A DNA stretch of 13,300 nt, taken from contig PXQK01000135.1 in the NCBI GenBank assembly GCA_003022085.1, positions 1 to 13,300 of the forward strand. Reading direction: 5' to 3'. This DNA comes from Halobacteriales archaeon QH_10_65_19 (GTDB lineage: Archaea > Halobacteriota > Halobacteria > Halobacteriales > Haloarculaceae). This document shows, piece by piece, positions 7,638-13,300 of this stretch. A model generated the notes under the pieces. That model had not been told where the DNA came from. It saw only the letters and a list, made by a program, of their open reading frames with translations, and did not search any database. Positions within the stretch are counted from its first letter, which is position 1; each line of letters starts with the position of its first letter. The translations under genes and the position numbers were made by a program.

Positions 7638-7644
7638 GTAAAAC
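7638..7644 (-). promoter_or_regulatory. Candidate TATA box for the radical SAM gene
   Basis: GTTTTAC on the minus strand lies about 25 nt upstream of the ATG at 7614, implying a leaderless mRNA. The dph2 promoter in this window has the same GTTTTACG core at the same spacing (11195-11202), which strengthens both calls. Confidence 0.45.
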
Positions 7645-7687
7645 GCTCGCGGGTCACAATGCGGTGCGAAGAACCGAGGAGAGAGCC

Positions 7688-7717
7688 CTGTCGTTAATCG
7701 AGCAGGTAAAACGACAG
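7688..7717. repeat. Stem-loop with perfect 8-bp arms
   Basis: CTGTCGTT at 7688-7695 pairs with AACGACAG at 7710-7717 across a 14-nt loop. It lies in the 160-bp gap between the end of the phasin-like gene (7775) and the start of the radical SAM gene (7614). There is no T-tract directly after it on the minus strand. It could be a weak terminator or RNA-stabilising hairpin for the phasin-like transcript, or an operator upstream of the radical SAM gene. Confidence 0.4.
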
Positions 7718-7774
7718 AGAGAAGGCGTAACCACTGTCGGCACGAAACCGCACAGAAGAGAGTTGGAGACTGTA

Positions 7775-8326
7775 CTATGCTTCGACCGCGTCGGCAGCCT
7801 GCTCGGAGACGTCGCGGATCTGGGCCTGAATCTCCTCCATCTGCTCCTGGAGTTCACCGACCTGCTCGCTGACCTGTTCGGTCGCCTCGACCGACTGGTC
7901 CTCGATTTCCTCGTGGGCTTCGAGCAGGAGGTCGAACTGTTCCTCCATCGCGTCAAGGAACTCCTCGCTTATCTCGGCCTGCGTGTCCACACTGTCCTCG
8001 TACTCGTCGAGGAACGTATCGAACGTCTCGCTGTGAACGTCGAGGAGTTCGTCGTAGCCCTCGTTGACGGTATCGCGCATCTCGTCGGTCGCGCTGACCG
8101 CGCCGGGAACGTTCGCCTCGACGGCGTCAAGCACCGAGTGGAACGCTTCCCGCTGGAGTTCGACGACCCTCCGCTGGGTCGACTCTGTCGCCTCGAAACC
8201 GTCGAGCGCCGCCTCGTTCATCCGCTTCTGGAACTCGACGCCCTGCTGCATGGCCTGGTGGCTTCCCTGGGCTGCCTGCCGCTGGAGTTCGAACGTCGCT
8301 TCGATCGGAGTTGTGTAGTCAGTCAT
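7775..8326 (-). CDS. Phasin-like all-helical protein (possible PHA-granule protein)
   Basis: A 183-aa, strongly acidic, Gln/Glu-rich protein without Cys, Trp, signal peptide or membrane segment. It appears helical throughout. Residues 1-70 (PIEATFELQRQAAQ and QRRVVELQREAFHS) resemble phasins, the amphipathic proteins that coat polyhydroxyalkanoate granules. Residues about 145-180 (EQVGELQEQMEEIQAQI) form a heptad-like coiled coil that could drive oligomers. No phaE, phaC or phaR gene is next to it here, so the granule role rests on protein character alone; a general coiled-coil protein is the alternative. The start MTDYTTPIEATF at 8326 is chosen because a strong TATA box sits about 35-40 nt upstream; the frame extends 19 codons further but would overlap that promoter. 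Confidence 0.65.
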   Translation of the reverse strand: MTDYTTPIEATFELQRQAAQGSHQAMQQGVEFQKRMNEAALDGFEATESTQRRVVELQREAFHSVLDAVEANVPGAVSATDEMRDTVNEGYDELLDVHSETFDTFLDEYEDSVDTQAEISEEFLDAMEEQFDLLLEAHEEIEDQSVEATEQVSEQVGELQEQMEEIQAQIRDVSEQAADAVEA

Positions 8327-8359
8327 TGTTGTTCTATCCCTGTCTACACCCTGCACGGG

Positions 8360-8366
8360 TATAAAT
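8360..8366 (-). promoter_or_regulatory. TATA box of the phasin-like gene
   Basis: TATAAAT on the forward strand reads ATTTATA on the minus strand, in the context GAAGATTTATACCC. It is the clearest TATA box in the window. Transcription would begin around 8335-8338, giving a leader of about 10 nt. A second A/T-rich stretch further up (AAATAAAAAC on the minus strand, about 8485-8494) might be another promoter with a longer leader. Confidence 0.65.
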
Positions 8367-8377
8367 CTTCCGTCAAA

Positions 8378-8402
8378 TACCATTTGATACCATTCATTAC
8401 CA
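8378..8402. promoter_or_regulatory. Three TACCA repeats at 10-bp spacing, possible operator
   Basis: TACCA occurs at 8378, 8388 and 8398, exactly one helical turn apart; the first two extend to TACCATT. They lie just upstream of the TATA box of the phasin-like gene (TGGTA in the direction of transcription). Same-face spacing next to a promoter suggests a site for a repressor or activator binding cooperatively. The units are short, so chance cannot be excluded. Confidence 0.4.
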
Positions 8403-8597
8403 AAGCTGACTCTAGGGTAGATTTCTCCGGCTGCCGCAACCCGCTTTCTGAGTTGTCGTAGTTCCGTGTCCCGTCTCTCTGACTGTTTTTATTTCCACGA
8501 AGGAACAAATAACTCGTGATACTCGTCGGTTCGGATCTGAGTCAGCAGCGATCTCACAGGGGCCTCTGTTTGCTGTAGCCACAGATAAATAGCCACA
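8384..8597. other. Intergenic region upstream of the phasin-like gene
   Basis: A 214-bp gap between the end of the glycosyltransferase fusion gene and the phasin-like gene, both on the minus strand. It contains two of the three TACCA repeats. A five-T run lies at 8486-8490 (A-rich on the transcribed strand), and TAGCCACA occurs twice at 8576 and 8590, next to the fusion gene stop. No reading frame, RNA gene or strong hairpin was seen. Confidence 0.4.
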
Positions 8598-10031
8598 TCA
8601 TTGTCGGGTCAGCGGGCCCGAATCGACGTCATTCCCTGCAAGGAGCATTCGACACAGTTTGAGGTCGAGTTCGGAGTCGATGTGAACAGCGGAGTCCCGT
8701 TCCATCAGTATATGGCCGACATGATCACCGACAAGCTCGTTCTGATAAAACGCAACCTCGGGATCAAAAACGTACAGTGCACCGTTTTCCTCGTACAGTA
8801 CCTCCCGTTCCTCCCGGATGAGTCGTTCGTCGAACAGCGGTTCGAGACCGTACTTGCCCGGCTGCCACTGGAGTTTCCGGTTTTTCGTCACGCTGATGAC
8901 TGAATCGACAGAAAACATCAGGTGTGAATCGACCGCCTCGTCGACGTGGGATGCAGTTCGACACGGCGAGATGTACGGGAGGACAACGGTAATATCGGGA
9001 CGATACCCGTCCTCGGTTCGAAGATCGGTTAGGAGGTCGTCGACGACATCCGCGAGGTTGACTCCAGGATCGGCGAGTTCTGCGGGACGCAGATTGCACT
9101 CGATGTCTTGTTCGCTGGCATACGTTGCGATATCCTCGTCGTCCGTCGAGAGGATCACCCGATCAAGTCGATCGGTAGCTCGTGCCTCGTCGATCGTATA
9201 GTGGAGTAATGGGTGCCCTTCTACCTCCTGCAGGGCGAGGGGCCTGTCCGGGTCGATACTCGCTGCAGAAGGATCCATCCGGAGTTCATTCCGTGCGGGA
9301 ATGATGCCGAGGACCTCCTCGGATTCCAGCTTGTCGGTCAGATGGGTCTCGACGAAGGTCTTTTTGACCTGGCGTCGCGACTCGAGTCGCCCACTCAGAT
9401 TATCCGACATGTTGGAATCGTGCTGCCGATAGTACATCAGCGGTAGATTCACGTTGGCGACGGTGAACTCGTTGATAAACCGGATCCAGAAGTCGTAGTC
9501 TTCCTGATAGTCGAGAGATTCGTTGTAGCCGCCGATCGCATGCCAGGCTGATTTCCGATACATAGCACCGGCCGCAAGTGGACTCCTGTTAAGTAGTTTC
9601 ACCTCCGAGCCGACCGTTGGGAGGTGCACGTGGTCGAGTACGTTGTCGTCGTCATCAATCGTATAGTAATCCGGATACACTAGGTCGACGTCCGGGTTCG
9701 AATCGAGATACTCTGCCTCGACTGTGAGAATGTTCTCATCGAAGTAATCGTCTGCATCAAGACGGATAATATACTCGCCCCTTGCTGCTTCGATGCCAGC
9801 GTTACACGCCGCAGGTAACCCCTCGCCGTCCAGTCTTACTACGGTTAGTAGATCGGGATATTCGAAGGAGTATTCACGGAGAATTTCGGGCGTCTCGTCT
9901 GTCGATCCGTCGTTAACGACGACGACCTCGTGATTGTCGAACGTCTGATTGATCGCGCTGTCGAGACACCGCTCCAGATACTCCGCATAATTATGTGCGG
10001 TTATAATCACGCTCACCCGAGCGTCTGTCAT
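8598..10031 (-). CDS. Bifunctional family-2 glycosyltransferase / NeuA-like cytidylyltransferase fusion
   Basis: A 477-aa two-domain protein. Residues 1-230 are a GT-A family-2 glycosyltransferase: VSVIITAHNYAEYLERCLDS at 6-25, NDGSTD at 40-45, the metal-binding DADD at 92-95, and the acceptor-side YQEDYDFWIRF at 175-185. Residues 239-465 resemble acylneuraminate (CMP-sialic acid) synthetases: IIPAR at 243-247, PLLHYTIDEA at 274-283, DRVILSTDDEDIA at 290-302, SPCRT at 355-359, and HIDSELDLKL at 450-459. The usual GGSKG-type loop after IPAR is replaced by NELRMDPSAAS, so nucleotidyl transfer may be altered or lost. There is no membrane segment. Sampled stretches have about 52-55% GC, against roughly 65% nearby, suggesting transfer. 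It stands alone on its strand and probably decorates surface glycans with a nonulosonic-type sugar, by inference. Confidence 0.85.
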   Translation of the reverse strand: MTDARVSVIITAHNYAEYLERCLDSAINQTFDNHEVVVVNDGSTDETPEILREYSFEYPDLLTVVRLDGEGLPAACNAGIEAARGEYIIRLDADDYFDENILTVEAEYLDSNPDVDLVYPDYYTIDDDDNVLDHVHLPTVGSEVKLLNRSPLAAGAMYRKSAWHAIGGYNESLDYQEDYDFWIRFINEFTVANVNLPLMYYRQHDSNMSDNLSGRLESRRQVKKTFVETHLTDKLESEEVLGIIPARNELRMDPSAASIDPDRPLALQEVEGHPLLHYTIDEARATDRLDRVILSTDDEDIATYASEQDIECNLRPAELADPGVNLADVVDDLLTDLRTEDGYRPDITVVLPYISPCRTASHVDEAVDSHLMFSVDSVISVTKNRKLQWQPGKYGLEPLFDERLIREEREVLYEENGALYVFDPEVAFYQNELVGDHVGHILMERDSAVHIDSELDLKLCRMLLAGNDVDSGPLTRQ

Positions 10032-10054
10032 ATCTCACAGTATCGATGAAAGGG

Positions 10055-10060
10055 ATATAA
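10055..10060 (-). promoter_or_regulatory. TATA box of the glycosyltransferase fusion gene
   Basis: The minus strand reads GTTATATCCC, with its A/T core about 25-29 nt before the ATG at 10031. This gives a leaderless or near-leaderless mRNA. It lies in an A/T-rich 84-bp gap downstream of dph2, so the fusion gene has its own promoter. Confidence 0.55.
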
Positions 10061-10115
10061 CTCTTGTAGTTGAGAGCCAACAATCAGAGGCACATACGCC
10101 GCGTGTCTGGCGTTG

Positions 10116-11171
10116 TTACCACGTCCCGTGGAACGTATCGAACTCCAACTCATCCAACGGCTTCTCCCCGATCGCAATCTTGTACTCACCCGGCGTCAGC
10201 ATCGGGGCATCGAACTGCGGCCCGTCATCAGTAGTAATCCGGGGACAGCCCGTATTCACGTACGCATCCAAACCGAAATTTCGCAACCGATCGGGCGTCA
10301 CCTCGTCCATCGTGAGCAGGTAGGCGTCGTCGTTGTTCTCGACGATCTCTTCGGCTTCCTCCCAGCGGCCCTGCCCGATCTTCGTACAGAAGATCACGCC
10401 CCACGTATCGGCGTCCATCGCCTTGTGCACCGAGGCGTACCGCTGTTTCATAAACTTCTCCGTATCCGCTACTGTCACCACGTTGTTCACCGGATCCGCG
10501 ATCACGACGTGCGTGTCGGGGTACTCCATCGCAAGCCCGAGCGGGTGGAACTTCCCGCCGCCGACGTACAGCACCTGCTCGGCCTCCACCTCGGCAGAGG
10601 CGTAGTTACAGCCCAGCACCTGTCCCTCGTGGGTCAGCCGTTCGTCCCCGCGCCGGGTGTGGACTTCGTACCCGCGATCCTCCAGGTAGGTCCGCATCTC
10701 GTCGAACTTGTTCATGTGCTGGGCAGTCGTGACCAGGCCGACGTCCGGATCCTCCTCGGGTGGCGCGATCTCCGCCTCCAGCGCCCGGTCGACAATCGGC
10801 GTCACCTCGACGTTCGAGAACATGGGCACGTAGATGATCTTCTCGGAGTTCTTCATCGGCGAGTGACCGAAGTGAACGAACACGTCTGTCCGTTTCATCA
10901 GGTAGGTGTCGAGGTCGCATGCGCCGTAACAGGGCTGGCCCGAGATGAGGACACTCACCTCGTCGGGTAGCAGCTCCCGGAGGTCGTCGGCGACGCCAGG
11001 GCCGCGCCGTTTCAGCCCCTCCGGGAGCTGGAGCCCGACAGAGGTGGCGTCCCGCTCGGCGACGGCCTCGGTTATCCTGTCGAGTTCGTAGTCCCACTCG
11101 CGGTCGTGCCGGAGCGACATCCCCGTCTCACGGAGGTCGCCGTCCGGCCGGTCCGCAGGTTGCTGGCTCAT
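10116..11171 (-). CDS. dph2: Diphthamide biosynthesis enzyme Dph2 (2-(3-amino-3-carboxypropyl)histidine synthase)
   Basis: A 351-aa archaeal Dph2. It uses a 4Fe-4S cluster and S-adenosylmethionine to make a 3-amino-3-carboxypropyl radical and attach it to the conserved histidine of elongation factor aEF-2, the first step of diphthamide synthesis. The three cluster cysteines are seen as C85 (GQPCYGACDLD), C188 (LGCNYAS) and C309 (NTGCPRI); their spacing agrees with the archaeal enzyme. C81 and C262 are extra. Other conserved parts are GLQLPEGLKRRG at 46-57, FVHFGHSPMK at 98-107 and LYVGGGKFHPLGLA at 201-214. The start MSQQPADRPDG at 11171 was chosen because a GTTTTACG TATA-like box lies about 26 nt upstream; the frame remains open further up but runs into the divergent mutY gene. 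Confidence 0.95.
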   Translation of the reverse strand: MSQQPADRPDGDLRETGMSLRHDREWDYELDRITEAVAERDATSVGLQLPEGLKRRGPGVADDLRELLPDEVSVLISGQPCYGACDLDTYLMKRTDVFVHFGHSPMKNSEKIIYVPMFSNVEVTPIVDRALEAEIAPPEEDPDVGLVTTAQHMNKFDEMRTYLEDRGYEVHTRRGDERLTHEGQVLGCNYASAEVEAEQVLYVGGGKFHPLGLAMEYPDTHVVIADPVNNVVTVADTEKFMKQRYASVHKAMDADTWGVIFCTKIGQGRWEEAEEIVENNDDAYLLTMDEVTPDRLRNFGLDAYVNTGCPRITTDDGPQFDAPMLTPGEYKIAIGEKPLDELEFDTFHGTW

Positions 11172-11195
11172 TGGCTCCGTGTACCCGTCGGGCGC

Positions 11196-11202
11196 GTAAA
11201 AC
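11196..11202 (-). promoter_or_regulatory. Candidate TATA box for dph2
   Basis: GTTTTAC on the minus strand is centred about 26-30 nt before the dph2 ATG at 11171. It lies within the 91-bp divergent gap shared with mutY. The core is identical to that before the radical SAM gene. Confidence 0.45.
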
Positions 11203-11231
11203 AGCGACGTTTCGACGTTCGTTCCGCCACG

Positions 11232-11237
11232 TACAAA
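11232..11237 (+). promoter_or_regulatory. Candidate TATA box for the MutY gene
   Basis: TACAAA lies 26-31 nt before the ATG at 11263, the distance expected of a leaderless haloarchaeal gene. The sequence match is moderate. Divergent dph2 transcription starts about 60 bp away. Confidence 0.35.
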
Positions 11238-11262
11238 CCGCCTCCAGACAAACGAGGTACCG

Positions 11263-12192
11263 ATGAGCGAGACGGCTGCCGACGCGTTCGAGGACGTCGA
11301 CATCGGGACAGTCAGGGAGGCACTGTCCGAGTGGTACCGGGAGGACCACCGCGAGTTCCCCTGGCGGGAGACCACCGACCCCTACGAGATTCTCGTCTCG
11401 GAGGTGATGAGCCAGCAGACCCAGCTCGGCCGCGTCGTCGACGCCTGGACCGCCTTCCTCGACCGCTGGCCGACAGTCGAGGAGCTCGCCTCGGCCGACC
11501 GGGCCGACGTCGTCGGGTTCTGGACCGACCACAGCCTGGGGTACAACAATCGGGCGACGTATCTCCACGAGGCCGCTGACCAGGTGGTCTCCGAGTACGA
11601 CGGCAAGTTCCCCGAGGAGCCCGGAGAGTTGACCGAGCTGATGGGCGTCGGTCCCTACACCGCAAACGCCGTCGCGAGTTTTGCGTTCAACAACGGCAAC
11701 GCGGTCGTAGATACGAACGTCAAACGCGTCCTGTATCGCGTGTACGCAGAGATCCGACGGGCGGACGATCCGGAGTACGAAGCCACTGCGAATGCCCTCA
11801 TGCCGCCCGGAGAGTCCCGCGTCTGGAACAACGCAATCATGGAACTCGGCGGGGTCGCTTGCCGGAAGACACCGCGGTGTGATCAGGAGGGCTGTCCGTG
11901 GCGGGAGTGGTGTTATGCCTACCGGACCGGCGACTTCACGGCACCCGACGTTCCAACCCAGCCGAGCTTCGAGGGCAGCCGCCGCCAGTTCCGCGGCCGG
12001 GTGGTCGGTGCTCTCGACGATCACGGCGAGATGAGCCTCGACGCCCTCGGACACCGCATCCGCGTCGATTACGTGCCCGACGGGGATTACGGACGTGAGT
12101 GGTTACGTGGGCTACTGTCGGACTTAGCCGACGACGGCCTCGTCGGGATCGACGAAACCGAAGACGAGGTCGTCGCCCGGCTTCAGAAATAG
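11263..12192 (+). CDS. mutY: A/G-specific adenine DNA glycosylase (MutY homologue)
   Basis: A 309-aa HhH-GPD glycosylase that removes adenine mispaired with 8-oxoguanine or guanine in base-excision repair. PWRETTDPYEILVSEVMSQQ at 33-52 contains the catalytic Glu (about E47). The helix-hairpin-helix is LMGVGPYTANAV at 126-137, followed by the catalytic Asp D150 (VVDTNVKRVL). The 4Fe-4S cysteines are C200, C206, C211 and C217, a CX5CX4CX5C spacing rather than the bacterial CX6CX2CX5C. The C-terminal ~75 residues (RQFRGRVVGALDDHGEMSLD onward) look like a small winged-helix rather than the NUDIX-like 8-oxoG reader of bacterial MutY, making the protein shorter than the bacterial enzyme (about 350 aa). 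The ATG at 11263 fits a candidate TATA box 26 nt upstream. It is divergent from dph2. Confidence 0.92.
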   Translation: MSETAADAFEDVDIGTVREALSEWYREDHREFPWRETTDPYEILVSEVMSQQTQLGRVVDAWTAFLDRWPTVEELASADRADVVGFWTDHSLGYNNRATYLHEAADQVVSEYDGKFPEEPGELTELMGVGPYTANAVASFAFNNGNAVVDTNVKRVLYRVYAEIRRADDPEYEATANALMPPGESRVWNNAIMELGGVACRKTPRCDQEGCPWREWCYAYRTGDFTAPDVPTQPSFEGSRRQFRGRVVGALDDHGEMSLDALGHRIRVDYVPDGDYGREWLRGLLSDLADDGLVGIDETEDEVVARLQK

Positions 12193-12273
12193 CAGGAACT
12201 GGTAGACGCCCGCGTTCGCAACCTTCCGTCGCGACAGGCAACGCTTGTTACTGTGGGTGCCCTACCGTACCGT

Positions 12274-12962
12274 ATGTGTGCACAGAACGGCAGTCACCGC
12301 GACGACGCAGTGGCTGCCCTGGCCGACCGCAGGTACGAGGAAGCAGGCGACGCATACGCACGAGCAGCATGGGAGACGCTGGCGGAGCCTCGTCCCGAAC
12401 AGGGTCCGTTCGACGCCGACGAGAAAGGGTGGGTCGGGAGAGGCGTCCAGCACCTCGTGACGAGCGCGATCTGTTACAGCGTCGCCGACCGCACGACGCG
12501 GGCCACTCGCCGGGGCACCGAGGGGGTTGCCGTCGCAGCCGACCTGCAGACGGTGCTGGAGCATCCGGCACAGCGCGCCTGCCTGCGGGAGATGATGCCG
12601 CGTCGGTCGAGGACCCCCAGTACTGGGGGACGACACCGCTGTTCAGGGCGGCCGCGGCACCGCTCCAGCAGGTTGCACGGGGGACAGCCGACGGCGAGAT
12701 CGCCGTCCCCTGGGAAGAGCTTCACGGCTCTGACCCGGCGGACCCGGGGCCGTTCCTGGCACACAGAGCCACGGTCAAGCGCCAGCGGTTCCCGGCCCTC
12801 CTTGAGTCGGTCATCGAGGACGGGTACCTGGCTGCGCCGCGGGGAACGACCGAGTACAACAACGCCACCTACCAGTGTCCGAACTGTGGGTCGAACGACG
12901 TCAACTGGATCGCCGACAGTGTCCTCTGTATGCGGTGTTCTACCCCGGCCGGGCGCCAGTGA
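12274..12962 (+). pseudogene. Unknown haloarchaeal protein with C-terminal zinc ribbon, interrupted by a one-base frameshift
   Basis: Reading from the ATG at 12274, frame 1 gives a protein-like N-terminal half of about 105 residues. It has a helical, TPR-like repeat (VAALADRRYEEAGDAYARAA) and runs to ACLRE at 12589-12591. From there the protein-like sequence continues one frame away as DDAASVEDPQYWGTTPLF and runs to a TGA at 12960-12962. Restoring one G (GAG ATG to GAG GAT G) joins them into about 229 aa. The C-terminus has a zinc ribbon: CPNCG at about 12877-12891 and CMRC about 20 residues later. I do not recognise the family by name. Zinc ribbons of this kind occur in nucleic-acid-binding and adaptor proteins, but no function can be assigned. 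It is 81 nt after mutY and may share its transcript; a weak A/T core (CTTGTTA, 12244-12250) could be its own promoter. A sequencing error is possible. Confidence 0.7.
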
Positions 12963-13072
12963 CCGCGGCTGCCGGGTCGTCGATAGCGGTGGGGTGTGAC
13001 CCCGGCGCTCTGTCGGCTCGGTGTTTTTGTACGTACAGCCCGTACGGCCTGCTACGGACGAGATCACGATGA

Positions 13073-13300
13073 GATGCGCACGGGAGGTCGGAGGCAGAAG
13101 CCGTCGGGTACTGCCACTTCGAGTCGACAGAGTCGTGGGCGACGGAGAGCTTCGAAATTGGGGCCGTCTGTTTCGCGTATCCTGAGGGAGACAACGACAC
13201 GACAGTATACCACCGCGAGGAACCCGACACGCACGACGAGCACCTCCTGCTCCGCTCGCGGCGTGTCGCCGTCGGGCGACCTGTGGACGATGCTGGAGAC
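13073..13300 (+). CDS. Partial unidentified gene at the right edge, no visible start
   Basis: From the codon after a TGA at 13070-13072 a frame runs open to the window end (76 codons) with typical haloarchaeal composition. It is rich in Asp and Glu with GC-rich third positions (EAVGYCHFESTESWATESFE, then FAYPEGDNDTTVYH). There is no ATG or GTG in this frame near its beginning. The nearby ATGs at 13069 and 13074 are in the two other frames. Either the start is upstream and a frameshift lies around 13076-13092, or this is the remains of a gene. The family is not recognised. The 110-bp gap before it (12963-13072) holds a T-rich stretch, GTTTTTGTACGTAC, at about 13023-13036 that could be a TATA box or a terminator for the zinc-ribbon gene. 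Confidence 0.4.

Noticed and set aside
6916..7641. Plus-strand open frame opposite the radical SAM gene
   Set aside because: Shadow of a gene with a clear CX3CX2C motif; composition is not protein-like.
11128..12054. Minus-strand open frame opposite mutY and overlapping the dph2 start
   Set aside because: Antisense to a well-supported MutY gene; no domain is recognisable.
12585..12600. Programmed -1 frameshift in the zinc-ribbon gene
   Set aside because: No X-XXY-YYZ slippery heptamer and no following pseudoknot are seen. A one-base deletion or sequencing error is simpler.
1..13300. CRISPR array, tRNA or rRNA genes, intact transposase
   Set aside because: No regularly spaced repeats, cloverleaf-type sequence, rRNA-like sequence or transposase-like protein was found on either strand by reading.

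Overview
The window is about 13.3 kb of chromosome from a haloarchaeon. Four things support this: GC content in the mid-60s percent over most genes, very acidic predicted proteins, genes that seem to start with little or no leader behind TATA-like boxes about 25-30 nt upstream, and an archaeal diphthamide gene (Dph2 type). The genus cannot be fixed from the sequence alone. No rRNA, tRNA, CRISPR array or intact transposase was seen.

Left part (1-4427): a kynureninase gene (minus strand) is divergent from an alpha/beta-hydrolase of the hormone-sensitive-lipase type. Next comes an acyl-CoA ligase of the benzoate/2-aminobenzoate (anthranilate) type. Kynureninase makes anthranilate and the ligase family can activate it, so these genes look like part of a tryptophan/kynurenine breakdown module. 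The hydrolase may be the missing formamidase, but that is inference. The ligase is damaged: its N-terminal 48 codons are in one frame and the rest in another, with roughly 20-28 residues missing at the junction. A 111-bp element with perfect 16-bp terminal inverted repeats lies between kynureninase and the hydrolase.

Middle part (4513-8326), all minus strand: an amidase-signature hydrolase follows a COG1031-type radical SAM enzyme with a C-terminal helix-hairpin-helix. Upstream of them is a small all-helical phasin-like protein with a clear TATA box and three TACCA repeats at 10-bp spacing.

Right part (8598-13300): a lower-GC gene fuses a family-2 glycosyltransferase to a CMP-sugar synthetase-like (NeuA-type) domain and looks like an accessory surface-glycan gene. 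It is followed by housekeeping genes: dph2 (minus), divergent from a MutY-type adenine glycosylase (plus). A haloarchaeal protein of unknown function with a C-terminal zinc ribbon comes next, broken by a one-base frameshift. The window ends inside a further reading frame that has no visible start.

Two clear and one possible frame break occur in a short stretch. Either this strain carries several decayed genes or the sequence has indel errors; the ligase break, which needs a deletion of tens of bases, is hard to blame on sequencing error.
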